DNA from: Nitzschia putrida
Taxonomy: Eukaryota; Bacillariophyta; Bacillariophyceae; Bacillariales; Bacillariaceae
Direction: 5' to 3'
NCBI GenBank assembly: GCA_016586335.1
Contig: BLYE01000046.1
Span: 124,001 to 188,000 of the forward strand
DNA: 64,000 nucleotides
The notes under the pieces were generated by a model. That model saw nothing but the letters and a program-made list of their open reading frames with translations, was not told where the DNA came from and did no database searches. Within the stretch, counting starts at the first letter, position 1; every line of letters begins with the position of its first letter. Of this stretch, positions 21,500-30,667 are shown piece after piece. Both the position numbers and the translations under genes were made by a program.

Positions 21500-22399
21500 T
21501 TAATACACGGCTTGAGCGCCGAATTGGAGGTTGAACTTGTCCAAGAGTTCGGCAGCTTCGCTGGCCCCAGCGCCGTTCATTTGTACAATGGCCCGAAGGT
21601 CATCGGCAGCAGTGGAGGGCATCACCAAAGTGTTGAACCTGGACGAGTTTTGTTGGTTGGTAGCATTCATGATGGCTCTGGCCCGACGGAAGAGACTCTT
21701 GTTGTGACGCTTGTCGAGTTGAAGAGCCTTGGTGGCCTTGAGGATGGCTTTGTGGTACTTCCTCTGGCGCAAGAAACACTCGGCTTGGTTGCTCAACAAG
21801 TTGACCATTTCCTCTCGTTGGTGAGGAACCAGATAAAAGCCAGAGATGTCTCCCCCCATGAGACTCTCTGCCTTTTGATAACAGTCCAAAGCAGTCTTGT
21901 ACTGACCTCGCTGAAATGCTCTATTACCCTTGCGTTTCTCGTGCATGACATCCGAAAAGTCTTCTGGACGCAACTGAATGGCACGCCCTCCACTCTCCTT
22001 GACAAGGCGCCTACTCATTGTCTCCACCCATGATCGCTTTCCTTCTTGTTCACCAAAGAGGTACTGGAAGTACCACAGGCCAGCCCACAAGCCCGGGCGA
22101 ACCTCCTCGCACCCATGTTCCACACACCACAAAAGAGTCTTGCGTTGAAGCTCAAAATCTCCCGTTCGAGCATCCTTGCTAGACTTGACAAAAGTAACAT
22201 ACTCTGCCAGCTCCGCAATGGTGTAGCCATGAGGAAGCTCATCGTCTAATCCAACTCCATACTGACATTCATCCTCCATTTCCGGAATGTCTTCATCAAA
22301 AATTAGAATTTCCACTGAATCATCGTCATCATCCGCGCGTTGAAGCGGAGGGACAGAAGAATAGGAAGGTAGTGAGATCTTATCGCTCATGGAGTGCAT
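21500..22399 (-). CDS. TPR co-chaperone-like protein
   Basis: The conservative start is ATG 22399, giving 299 residues. Residues about 145-260 hold TPR helices: KRKGNRAFQRGQYKTALDCY, VNLLSNQAECFLRQRKYHKA, and ATKALQLDKRHNKSLFRRAR. This is the style of Hsp90/FKBP-linked three-TPR clamps. An acidic region (DDDDDSVEILIFDED) precedes it. No isomerase domain is visible. The frame remains open to 22558, and an in-frame 84-bp candidate intron (22545-22628, GTATGG...CGCAG) would join it to an upstream exon starting at ATG 22849 or 22894. The N-terminus is therefore unsettled. Confidence 0.7.
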   Translation of the reverse strand: MHSMSDKISLPSYSSVPPLQRADDDDDSVEILIFDEDIPEMEDECQYGVGLDDELPHGYTIAELAEYVTFVKSSKDARTGDFELQRKTLLWCVEHGCEEVRPGLWAGLWYFQYLFGEQEGKRSWVETMSRRLVKESGGRAIQLRPEDFSDVMHEKRKGNRAFQRGQYKTALDCYQKAESLMGGDISGFYLVPHQREEMVNLLSNQAECFLRQRKYHKAILKATKALQLDKRHNKSLFRRARAIMNATNQQNSSRFNTLVMPSTAADDLRAIVQMNGAGASEAAELLDKFNLQFGAQAVY

Positions 22400-23036
22400 G
22401 GTGGTTGGACGAGTGCTTGAATACAGTTGTAACAATGCCTTAGAAGAGGAGGAAGGGAGAACCTCAATGGGTGGCCCGCCACTATTCGATCGAATACTAC
22501 GTGCCCGTTCCGTGAAAAGGTGGGCGTGGCATTTGAAACTCCGCCTGCGGTCGTACAAGTGCGATTGGGCATAATCAAATTAGTCGTCAGGGAAGCTAAA
22601 ACGCCCGTGGGAATGCGCGCGGCCATACCACTGTATGTACAATTTAAGTTGATCCGGCGCGCCTTTTCGAGGATGGACCGCTCTATCGCCAGCGACTAGC
22701 TCGGCCGGTCCGGCGTCCGCGGCTTTGGGTCGTGGCCGAATGGAGGACGATTGGTTCCGATTCTCACATACGTACAGAGGCAAGACGTATCCATGCGGAC
22801 GTCCTCCAGACCGTAGTGAAGGGTTGGAATGTTCCAATCGATTCGACATGGCGACAGTTTTTAGGTGACGCACTGACTTGACACCCCTCGTCATGAGAAA
22901 TCCCCCCAAACCAACGGCCTACCACCACCATACCCCGAGGCATCACTTTTTCCGACGAGATTCACTTTTTCACTGTCGGTGACTGTTGAAAGCTATTGCA
23001 TAAAAGTCCTCAGCCAGCTTCATCCGATATTCTACC
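22400..23036. other. Divergent gap with a possible 5' exon of the TPR gene
   Basis: A GC-rich minus-strand frame (22580-22894) lies in the same frame as the TPR gene and is separated from it by a single TAA. It may be the gene's first exon. The right part holds the thioesterase promoter. Confidence 0.4.
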
Positions 23037-23774
23037 ATGGGTCTCATTCACACTCCACGAGTTTTGTTTTCTGTCGCCAGAGGATTGCTCAATCAAACTC
23101 CAATCGACAAGGCCGTCGGATTGTCGGTTCCTCACAAATACACCGCTCGGGTTGGACTCTTTGATGTCGACTACATGGGTCACATGAACAATGCTGCTTA
23201 TTTGAGTCATGCGGAATATGCTCGATGGGACATGACATCCTCCAATGGATTGCTGCAAACTTTCTTCAAATCGAACACTCATTTTGTGGTCACTTCGGTC
23301 GCGACGCGATATCGAGCTGAAGTCCGACCCATTTTCCGAAAGTTCGAAATTGAGTCTTCTATCTGTGCTATGGATGAAAAGAATATGTGGATGTACGTAT
23401 GACCAAATTTTCTGTGTTTTTTTTGTGACATGTCGATCGCAATTTTTCTTTGTCGTTTCTCACCGGTTCATGACTATATCTTCTATCATCATGAAACACA
23501 CAGTTCCCACACCTTTCGACATGATGCGGAGGGTGATCGACGAGTTCGAGCGCAGATTTTGACAAAAGGAGCGGCCCTTCGAAATGGAAAAGTAATTGAC
23601 CTTCGTGAGTTCCTTCGAGAGAAAACCAACATTGACCCTGCCGTCATTGATAGCATGGACCGACCCCACCATGATCCTGAGTTGGAGGCAATGATTCAGC
23701 ACTTGAATGATCTTGATGATTCGCAACGAGTCATGGCTGCAAGAGATGACAAATTGAACAGCGAACGAAAATAA
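23037..23774 (+). CDS. 4HBT hotdog-fold thioesterase-like protein
   Basis: Exons run 23037-23392 and 23504-23774, with a 111-bp intron (GTACGT...ACACAG). The phase-2 splice makes an Ile codon, yielding 208 residues. The hotdog signature DVDYMGHMNNAAYLSHAEYA (about residue 43 onward) carries the catalytic-type Asp and the GHMNN turn. It is followed by YRAEVRPIFRKFEI, and in exon 2 by RVRAQILTKGAAL, the end of the fold. It resembles the THEM6/acyl-CoA thioesterase branch. The substrate is not evident. The hydrophobic/basic start (LIHTPRVLFSVARG) could be a targeting peptide. Confidence 0.8.
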
Positions 23775-24225
23775 AAGGATGGTCGTCATCTCGATGGAGG
23801 ACGTTTCCATTGTTGAGATTATTGTCTTCCAAGAATTTGAAACAAAGAGATTGACGCAAATACTTAAGAATATACTAGTACTATTCTTTTTGTAGGAATA
23901 GATTACCATGTACTCATCAACTGAAGCGTCTTGGCAACGATGCTGGGGGGTGAGGGTTTAAAAACGAAAACTGCATTTTTTAACTCGGTGGTCACTGGTC
24001 ACTGGTCACCCGCATTGTCCCCCGAAAAATCCCCTACCCGAGTTTAATCGAGAAAGAGAAACGCCATGTCCATGTGACTTCTTCTTTGGTTCCAACTACT
24101 TCTGCACCGGTAGAACTTCTTCACGTCGTCCTCATAGAACCGATTTCGATGTACCAGCATCAGTCTTTACCGGTTCTTCCATTATCGGACGATCTATCCA
24201 GGATAGAAGTTAGCTACAGACAATC
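23775..24225. other. Intergenic stretch, no gene seen
   Basis: It contains the thioesterase 3' UTR and the ankyrin promoter. A short direct repeat of tggtcactggtcact lies near 23988-24008. Nothing else is recognised. Confidence 0.6.
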
Positions 24226-25545
24226 ATGTTTGGTTCCTTCCGAAGCAGCAACAGGAGGCCACCCAAGAGATCGACATCTGCGAATGCAGACATTCCCACA
24301 AGCGATTTATGGGATCAGATCATTGACATGGATTGGCAAACGGTCATCACTCACTGTCAAGAACATCCCAGAGATGCCGAGTGGACCGATGGTCACTGGC
24401 ATGAAACACCCTTGTATCTAGCATGCCAACACAATCCACCTATTGAAGCGCTTCGTGCCATTATTCAGGCCTATCCAGGCGCCCTCCAATGTCCCACTCG
24501 TGCCAACAAGGATTTGCCCCTCCATGTGGCTTGCCGATATCAAGTGGACAAGACCCTGTTGGAAGAATTGGTGCGAGAATTCCCAGTCACAGCCGTAGAA
24601 CAAACACGTTGGGGTAGAACACCGTTGGTGGCCTTGTGGGAATTCCGGCCGAAACAATCGACGATCGATCAGGCCTATTGGGATAAAGTGCTGGTCATCC
24701 TCAATGCCGTGGCTCGGTTTCGCCAAGATCCTCGGTACAAAGATCAAGTTCCTACGACACGGAACAAACAATTCCGAGGGGTACCAAAGTATCCCAAAGA
24801 CGACGACCTTCCCGAAGGTGACCTATTCAAAGAAATATCAGAAGCAGCGGAACCTCTGTTGCTTCATGCCGCTGTTTCTCTTGGAGCATTGAGTTGTCCG
24901 ACTCCCATACTAGAGTATATACTCGACCAATATCCAAGTCAGATTCGTGCCCTTGATCCGTTTGGGAATTTGCCGTTGCACATTGCAACGGGACCGGCCG
25001 CCTGGTCTCAAGCAACTCGAAGAAAGTATCGACCAAGAGAAGGTGAACTTATTGAACGTTTAATTCACGCCGACCCTTCGGTAGCTGCAGAAACGATAGC
25101 GCAAGATCACGGGAGACATCCTCTTCACAGGGCACTGGCAAACCGTCACACTTGGGGTGGGGGTGTCGAATCTATTTTTTTGGCAGCTCCCCAGGTGGTG
25201 TATCTACAAGACCCCTTGACACGGCTATATCCGTTCCAACTAGCAGCAGCCCCGGCAGGGGAAGACTTGACTGTGGATATCAATACCATCTATATGCTTC
25301 TACGATCACAACCAGACGTTCTAACACACATGGATGTGGAAAATCTAGACAGCAAAGTTCCCTTGCGAGATATGACAAAACGTGACAAGGGTTCCTTTTT
25401 ATTTCCTTGGAAATGTACATCATGGGAACTACCAAGGTTCCATTGGTGTCCACCCAAAGTAAGTGAGACGGTTGTGGGGGTGATGATCGCCCTTTGCATT
25501 GGTGGCACAGTAGGAGTTCTGTTGGGTGAATTGGCCAAGGGATAA
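24226..25545 (+). CDS. Ankyrin-type repeat protein with C-terminal membrane anchor
   Basis: Single exon, 439 residues, ATG at 24226. Ankyrin-like helices recur: ETPLYLACQHNPPIEALRAI, DLPLHVACRYQVDKTLLEEL, WGRTPLVALWEF, LLLHAAVSLGALSCPTPILE, FGNLPLHIATG and HPLHRALANRH. Each is joined to YPGAL/FPVTAV/YPSQI-type turns seen in a large diatom ankyrin family. Residues about 415-433 form one hydrophobic helix, so the protein is probably tail-anchored. No enzymatic domain is present and the partner is unknown. It is convergent with the lipoyl-like gene (46 bp between stops). Confidence 0.75.
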   Translation: MFGSFRSSNRRPPKRSTSANADIPTSDLWDQIIDMDWQTVITHCQEHPRDAEWTDGHWHETPLYLACQHNPPIEALRAIIQAYPGALQCPTRANKDLPLHVACRYQVDKTLLEELVREFPVTAVEQTRWGRTPLVALWEFRPKQSTIDQAYWDKVLVILNAVARFRQDPRYKDQVPTTRNKQFRGVPKYPKDDDLPEGDLFKEISEAAEPLLLHAAVSLGALSCPTPILEYILDQYPSQIRALDPFGNLPLHIATGPAAWSQATRRKYRPREGELIERLIHADPSVAAETIAQDHGRHPLHRALANRHTWGGGVESIFLAAPQVVYLQDPLTRLYPFQLAAAPAGEDLTVDINTIYMLLRSQPDVLTHMDVENLDSKVPLRDMTKRDKGSFLFPWKCTSWELPRFHWCPPKVSETVVGVMIALCIGGTVGVLLGELAKG

Positions 25546-25591
25546 ATCCAATTTTAATTTCAATTTTCTCCCCCCCCATTTTTTGCAAACA

Positions 25592-26230
25592 TTAGTGTGT
25601 ATACGCTTGCCATACCCACTCGCCATCATCTTCTGGATCGTCGTCACCGTCGTCAATAGAACCAATAGGGGTTCCAACATCATACCACTCGTTGAGTTTG
25701 ATGTCCGGATCAATCGTCAATACGCCTTCATCGTGGGCTTCTACAATCATTTGTGGTTCATGATCATCATATTCTCGAAATCCTTCCGTTATCAGATCGG
25801 GCGAGCACTGAAGAACAAAGAGTGGATCATAACTTTCCAACATTACCGGACTGTTGGAGGTCGGCTCGATGCACCATTGGACGATTTTGGCCCTGGTATG
25901 GGTTGGACTCAATTGAGGGATGAGCACTTGGGCTCTACGAAAACAAGCAAATGTTCTCTGAAACATGATATCGAATAATAAATTCAAATACAACAGCAGC
26001 AGTAATAGAAGTAGCAGTGCCCGTTGTTTGTCACTCTCAAACCCCAGCAGCAACGAGGAGGCGAATGTCCATGTGCTTTTCTTACGGAGTCCCCGTTGGC
26101 AGTTGTGACGTGGAACTGAGTGAGTCGTGCTTTCCCCCTGGACGTTGGCTGCACTTGTTGGCCGTTGTTGGCAATAATATGCAAAATCCAGAAGACTCCA
26201 CAAAAACAACACAGCATTCCATTTCCCCAT
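25592..26230 (-). CDS. Lipoyl/biotinyl-fold-like protein lacking the modified lysine
   Basis: The frame from ATG 26230 gives 212 residues. An internal ATG at 25966 would give 124. From about residue 102 the sequence reads LIPQLSPTHTRAKIVQW, which echoes the LSPTM...GKIV.W start of 2-oxoacid dehydrogenase E2 lipoyl domains. It later has IVEAHDEGVL and WYDVGTPIGSI, which match the second half of that fold. The DKA lysine hairpin is missing; FVLQCSPDL and an acidic loop stand in its place. The internal start would give an Arg/Phe-rich leader (MFQRTFACFRRAQ) suited to mitochondrial import, whereas the long form begins with a signal-like hydrophobic segment. I favour the internal start. The fold is inferred from motif order only. 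Confidence 0.55.
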   Translation of the reverse strand: MGKWNAVLFLWSLLDFAYYCQQRPTSAANVQGESTTHSVPRHNCQRGLRKKSTWTFASSLLLGFESDKQRALLLLLLLLLYLNLLFDIMFQRTFACFRRAQVLIPQLSPTHTRAKIVQWCIEPTSNSPVMLESYDPLFVLQCSPDLITEGFREYDDHEPQMIVEAHDEGVLTIDPDIKLNEWYDVGTPIGSIDDGDDDPEDDGEWVWQAYTH

Positions 26231-27665
26231 GAAATACCTCCGTACCTACACGTCTTGGTGGCTGCTGGTATCATCCTGTATTCTTGTATGGAATACTGGT
26301 GGATACCTCACCCAAGTTCATGCTGCTAGTAGTGGTGGTAGAACCATTGCTCAAATTCCACTTCCTCCTCGAGGAGTGGCAGATCCCGATGAGATTCTAA
26401 ATCCAGTCCATCGACAAGCCCTTGAAGATCGCATTGCCAGTCTGGAAGCATCCGTTCCCAGTACTCGTAGCGGCGGCAGTGGCAAGGAAGTCGATGGAAC
26501 AGCTCCTGTTCAGATTGCCGTATTGTTGATTGAACGCATGGAACTGGATGAAAGCGAGGGTGAATCTGTGGATGAAGAATACATGGCCGAACAAATGGCC
26601 CGTGAATTGCATGATACTTGGGGGGTGGGACACAAGACGGAAAAAGGAGGAACCGGTGTTCTCATTTTTCTTTCGGTTTACGATCGCGTGGTTTACATTT
26701 CGAGGGGCGGTGCCTTGGACCGCATTTTAAACAATGCGAGAACTGACGCGATCATTGAATCCATGCGACCACACATGCGTCAAGCCAAGTATGCCGAAGG
26801 CTTTTTGACAGCAATTGATGGGATTCTTCTCAACATTGAACGAGGAGAGCCTTCTTGGAAGGAAACTTTTATGGATCTGTTTCAGATTTCCAATCTCTTT
26901 ATTCTCATGTGGGTAGGAGCTTTTGTCCATGGACTCTGGAAGAGTCGCACAAGACGGCAGGAACAAGAAGCGTATGCTCGTGCGGCCAGTCAATTGTCCG
27001 AAATCGACAAAGCTCATGCAGAAGCTCTTCAAGGTCAATACCAAGCTACCTCTTGTCCCATTTGTCTGGAAGCATTCAAGTCCTCTACTGTGGGCTCGGA
27101 TGATCAGCCAATCAAGCTGTTGCGCTGTGGACATGTGTTTGATGAATCTTGTTGGTCTGAGTGGGTATCCAGTGGGCGGGGGGATATTACCAAATGTCCC
27201 ATCTGCAAGATGAATATTGGGGGTAATTCCACAACCATGATTCAGAACAACACCTCCGGTGCGACTGTACGCGGTGCAACCTCAGATACTGCGAATGCAG
27301 CCGCCACTACCCACGTTCACAATGACAACGACAGCGACAATATTATCCATGAAGACCCTGTCGATGCCGCCGTTCAAGATTACGAGCGGGAGCGAATTGT
27401 GCGGCGTTTCCAACTCGAACGCAACTTTAGACTCATGCAGTTGGCCACCCATTTTCCCAATTTTATCACTCCTACGCATATCAACCGATGGACATCTCCG
27501 TCGTACAATGGGCAACTTGCTCAAGACCCTGCATTCCGTCAATTGAATCCACGAGTCCTGCATCAACAACAGCTACGTCAGGCGGGTAGTGGAGGAGGGC
27601 ATTCCAGTTCGTTTGGAGGATTTGGGGGAGGTGTAAGCTCGGGAGGTCGATCGGGAAGGTTCTAA
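26229..27665 (+). CDS. TPM-domain membrane protein with RING finger
   Basis: Single exon, 478 residues. Residues 1-33 form a signal peptide. Residues about 48-205 resemble the TPM (Psb32/TLP18.3/MOLO-1) domain: ILNPVHRQALEDRI, ARELHDTWGVG, GVLIFLSVYDRVVYISRG, MRPHMRQAKYAEGFLTAI. One transmembrane helix follows (ISNLFILMWVGAFVHGLW, near 216-234). A RING finger follows at about 275-325: CPICLEAF, LLRCGHVFDESCWSEW, KCPICKM. The C-terminus is Gly/Ser-rich. It is a probable membrane E3 ubiquitin ligase with the TPM domain in a lumen or outside (inference). Its ATG overlaps the opposite-strand ATG of the lipoyl-like gene by two bases. Confidence 0.8.
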   Translation: MKYLRTYTSWWLLVSSCILVWNTGGYLTQVHAASSGGRTIAQIPLPPRGVADPDEILNPVHRQALEDRIASLEASVPSTRSGGSGKEVDGTAPVQIAVLLIERMELDESEGESVDEEYMAEQMARELHDTWGVGHKTEKGGTGVLIFLSVYDRVVYISRGGALDRILNNARTDAIIESMRPHMRQAKYAEGFLTAIDGILLNIERGEPSWKETFMDLFQISNLFILMWVGAFVHGLWKSRTRRQEQEAYARAASQLSEIDKAHAEALQGQYQATSCPICLEAFKSSTVGSDDQPIKLLRCGHVFDESCWSEWVSSGRGDITKCPICKMNIGGNSTTMIQNNTSGATVRGATSDTANAAATTHVHNDNDSDNIIHEDPVDAAVQDYERERIVRRFQLERNFRLMQLATHFPNFITPTHINRWTSPSYNGQLAQDPAFRQLNPRVLHQQQLRQAGSGGGHSSSFGGFGGGVSSGGRSGRF

Positions 27666-27741
27666 AATGCCAACCAGTCAAACTCTTGGTCCGCTACCAC
27701 AAGAGGGAACGAAAACCATCTGTTAATTTAGTATTGCTGCA

Positions 27742-28977
27742 TTATGCTTGAGACTTGATCTCAATTGTTGTGTCCATGTAGTCAGGGTCAAGAGGATCTT
27801 CGTCGCCTAGTGGCATGAACTCTTCCACACAGTTGCCACTTCCATCAATTTCAGGATCGTACTCAAAGGTTGGGAGTGGTGGGCGCTCAAGCGATTCTAG
27901 CACTCGGTCTGTTCTCCATAGAGGCTTCTTGACGGAGTCTCGGATTTCCACGAATCCTCCCTTTTGTCCTGGAACGTGACCAGCAATGTAGATGAGGTTT
28001 CGGCCACGGTCCACCTTGAGAATTCGGAGGTTTTGAACAGTGACACGATCATTTCCCATTCGTCCAGGCATCTTCTTTCCTTTGAAGACCTTTCCGGGAT
28101 CTTGACAACTTCCAACACTACCAAGGGCACGGTGACTCACGGAAGTACCGTGGGTAGCAGGCATACCACTGAAATTGTGTCGCTTCATACCTCCTTGGAA
28201 ACCCTTTCCTTTGGATGTTCCAGCGATATCGACGTTTTGTCCAGGGACAAAGTGGCGAGCATGAATCTGAGATCCAATAGGCAACAAGTAATCCTCATCC
28301 GACAATCGGAACTCGCGAACCAAATAAGGAGGAGAGTCCTTCAAGTCGTCTACATGTTGGTATTGTCCAGAAACACACTTTCCGACATTCTTGGCCTTTC
28401 GCTCTCCAGCAGCAATGCTCATGGCAACGTATCCATGCTTCTCCATGGTCTTGTGTCCCAAAACCAAGTTACGATCGAGCCAGAGCACCGTGCAGGCATG
28501 ACGAACACCCCAAGCGTCCCAAACAGGCATCATTCCAACCTTGATGGCCAAGGCTCCACATCGCTGATCGCGAAGAGTCCAAACCGGATTGTCAGCATAC
28601 TTCTCGGGCATGAGAGCACGCTCGAATTCTTCCAAAGAAGCAGTCTTGATAAGACGCTTCTTTCGCTGTCCTGGCTGCCAGTCAGGATAATCTTTGGAAT
28701 CCTCCACTTGTTGCATCTTGGCTTCTTCTTCATCTAGGATCTTTTGCATCTCCTCGGCAGACAAATCACCTTCTCCTCCGAACGAGTGGATCTTGGAAAC
28801 AGCAGAGTATGTCGAGTATGATGAGTGTTGAACAACTCCAGTGAGAGGATTGGCAAGGACAGCACTACGGGAAGCCTGATTGCGGCTCAAGGGAGCAGCC
28901 ACCAAGGAAGCGACAGCCTCTCTTTGTGGAAGCACACAAGATCGGAGACCTCGGACGAGATTTCGTGAAGCGAGCAT
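27742..28977 (-). CDS. MRPL3: Mitochondrial ribosomal protein uL3m
   Basis: Single exon, 411 residues. The L3 family core is clear: GALAIKVGMMPVWDAWG, VDIAGTSKGKGFQGGMKRHN, GTSVSHRALGSVGSC, PGKVFKGKKMPGRMGNDRVT and ILKVDRGRNLIYIAGHVPG. L3 binds 23S-type rRNA near the peptidyl-transferase centre. The N-terminus (MLASRNLVRGLRS) is Arg-rich, without acidic residues, typical of a mitochondrial presequence. The eukaryotic cytosolic uL3 has a different N-terminus, which supports the organellar call. It is convergent with the TPM-RING gene (76 bp). Confidence 0.88.
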   Translation of the reverse strand: MLASRNLVRGLRSCVLPQREAVASLVAAPLSRNQASRSAVLANPLTGVVQHSSYSTYSAVSKIHSFGGEGDLSAEEMQKILDEEEAKMQQVEDSKDYPDWQPGQRKKRLIKTASLEEFERALMPEKYADNPVWTLRDQRCGALAIKVGMMPVWDAWGVRHACTVLWLDRNLVLGHKTMEKHGYVAMSIAAGERKAKNVGKCVSGQYQHVDDLKDSPPYLVREFRLSDEDYLLPIGSQIHARHFVPGQNVDIAGTSKGKGFQGGMKRHNFSGMPATHGTSVSHRALGSVGSCQDPGKVFKGKKMPGRMGNDRVTVQNLRILKVDRGRNLIYIAGHVPGQKGGFVEIRDSVKKPLWRTDRVLESLERPPLPTFEYDPEIDGSGNCVEEFMPLGDEDPLDPDYMDTTIEIKSQA

Positions 28978-29328
28978 GTTGATTGAGTCTCTTGTGGTAG
29001 TATCCTACGATCTGGGAACCAAACAGACAAGGGACTTGTGTTGGCGACTTTTGAGCCGATTGTCAAGAGACGTTCAAGAGTATCGGACGAAGATGGAGCA
29101 GTAGTTGACGTTTGTCGTCGTTCGCTCCTCGTCGGGGAGAGGTTTTCTGCGGTTGTCGCAAAGCGAATTGCGCGACCCTTCGCGCATCGACGTCCAGGCG
29201 ACGAGTCACAGGAGTCATATTCCAGTGAGTCGACCTAATGCATTGTTGGGAAAAGGGAAAAAGGAGAAACGACCACCGCTATTGTAATACTAATGATATA
29301 CAGAATGGTTGTTTGATTCGCACAAAAT
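28978..29328. other. Promoter region of uL3m and 3' UTR of the esterase
   Basis: Only short frames without content. It includes the uL3m 5' UTR on the minus strand. Confidence 0.6.
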
Positions 29329-30066
29329 TTAACAAAGCTGATCCCACGTTTTTTCTTCCATTGCAATGCCGCCGGTGCTATCCTTGGATTCCACGACATC
29401 ATCCGGAAGAAGGTCTGGATAGGATTCTTGAAGCAATTGAACCAACCCTTGGTACACAAGCTCGTTCCCACTTTCACTCAAATGCAAACCATCGCAGAGA
29501 TATTTTTCATAACCAGGTTTGTCGCCACCAAACAATTCCCACGTATCCAGAACGGAACATCCCATTTCTTCCGCTACCTTTTTGGTTTCCAAACCATACT
29601 CTCGGGCGGCATCGTTGGTACGATCGTAGGTATCCCGGTCAAAGAACTTTCGCAACGTCTCATTCTCAACGGGAGGAGGGGTAATCAAAATGATAGGAGG
29701 CGACTTCTTGTCATTGGATCCCTTGGTAAGATCCCGGATTTTCTTCACAATGTCACGGAGGTTCTGAGTGTACTGTTCCTTTGGCACATGTTGGCGTTCA
29801 CCAGGCAAAGCGGCATCATTGGCACCAAAAAACACAGTAATGAACAAGTAATCGGGATCGGCCACACGTTCGGAACCAAAGATCCGGGGGAGCAATTCGA
29901 GCGCATGTGAAGTGTTGTATCCGCTGAAGCCTCTGTTCAGAATATCAGCCCGACGTTGGTAAATAGCAGAAAGAAGCGATGCCCATCCGTACTTGATATT
30001 CCCAACACCGAATGAACGTTGCGTAATGGAATCTCCAAAGAGCAGGATGGTGGGCCGAAGATGCAT
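29329..30066 (-). CDS. SGNH/GDSL esterase, isoamyl acetate hydrolase (IAH1) type
   Basis: Single exon, 245 residues, the usual size of IAH1 proteins. Block I is LLFGDSITQ (nucleophile Ser), block II NRGFSGYNTSHAL (oxyanion Gly), block III FFGANDAA (Asn), and block V CDGLHLSESGNELVY (catalytic Asp and His). IAH1 enzymes hydrolyse short acetate esters in the cytosol, but substrate range varies. No signal peptide is present, in agreement with IAH1 rather than secreted GDSL lipases. Confidence 0.85.
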   Translation of the reverse strand: MHLRPTILLFGDSITQRSFGVGNIKYGWASLLSAIYQRRADILNRGFSGYNTSHALELLPRIFGSERVADPDYLFITVFFGANDAALPGERQHVPKEQYTQNLRDIVKKIRDLTKGSNDKKSPPIILITPPPVENETLRKFFDRDTYDRTNDAAREYGLETKKVAEEMGCSVLDTWELFGGDKPGYEKYLCDGLHLSESGNELVYQGLVQLLQESYPDLLPDDVVESKDSTGGIAMEEKTWDQLC

Positions 30067-30667
30067 GGTCGCTAATACCTAGTTGGGTTGGAGGTTGTAC
30101 CAGGTAGGCATTCCGAAACAATACCGCCAACAACCAGAAATCCTTGACTCGATCGAATACAAAGGATTTTGTTCCTCTACCTACTAACGTTAGTACTAAC
30201 GTTAGTACGACGACCGATGGTACGTACCCTCGCTGCTCCTTATTTGCAGTAGTACGAAGTTTGGTCCAATTTTCTGCTACTAACTACTAAGTACCGTTAG
30301 TACATCATCATCGAAAGTCTTATGCACCAATGGCCCTCATCTGGAAAAAGTACCGCTCTCTAAAAGGAGGAGGAGAAAAACGACCAACCGAATTACTAGT
30401 ATTTTGTTATTATTATGGCCCTTTGTACCGTAGTCTCCCCCATTATGATCAAAGGGACCAACCTATTTAGTGTCAGACTTTCAGTATAACAATCTCACAA
30501 GCATGTCAGGACAATAGCGAAGAGGCGTCTCTTTTTGCTGCAGGTTGCAGGTGAAGAATGGTCCTTTGCTGGTGGTGGAGGGGGAAGGAGGGCTGCTGCC
30601 ACTACCGTAGCGGAAGTCTTCCACAAGGTCACATGTCATCATTCGCATCGTCAACGCCGCCATCAGT
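30067..30667. other. Intergenic stretch with palindromic repeats
   Basis: No gene is seen. It carries the TACTAACGTTAGTA repeats and the promoter of the first sulfotransferase-like gene. Confidence 0.6.
30181..30305. repeat. TACTAACGTTAGTAC palindromes
   Basis: Bases 30181-30208 contain two overlapping copies of actaacgttagtac. A related ctactaagtaccgttagtac ends near 30302. The words are perfect or near-perfect palindromes. Confidence 0.75.

Noticed and set aside
21476..22033. 185-codon plus-strand frame opposite the TPR gene
   Set aside because: Antisense of the TPR coding region, without domain or homology.
27964..28737. 257-codon plus-strand frame opposite uL3m
   Set aside because: It lies wholly antisense to a conserved ribosomal protein gene and has no family features.
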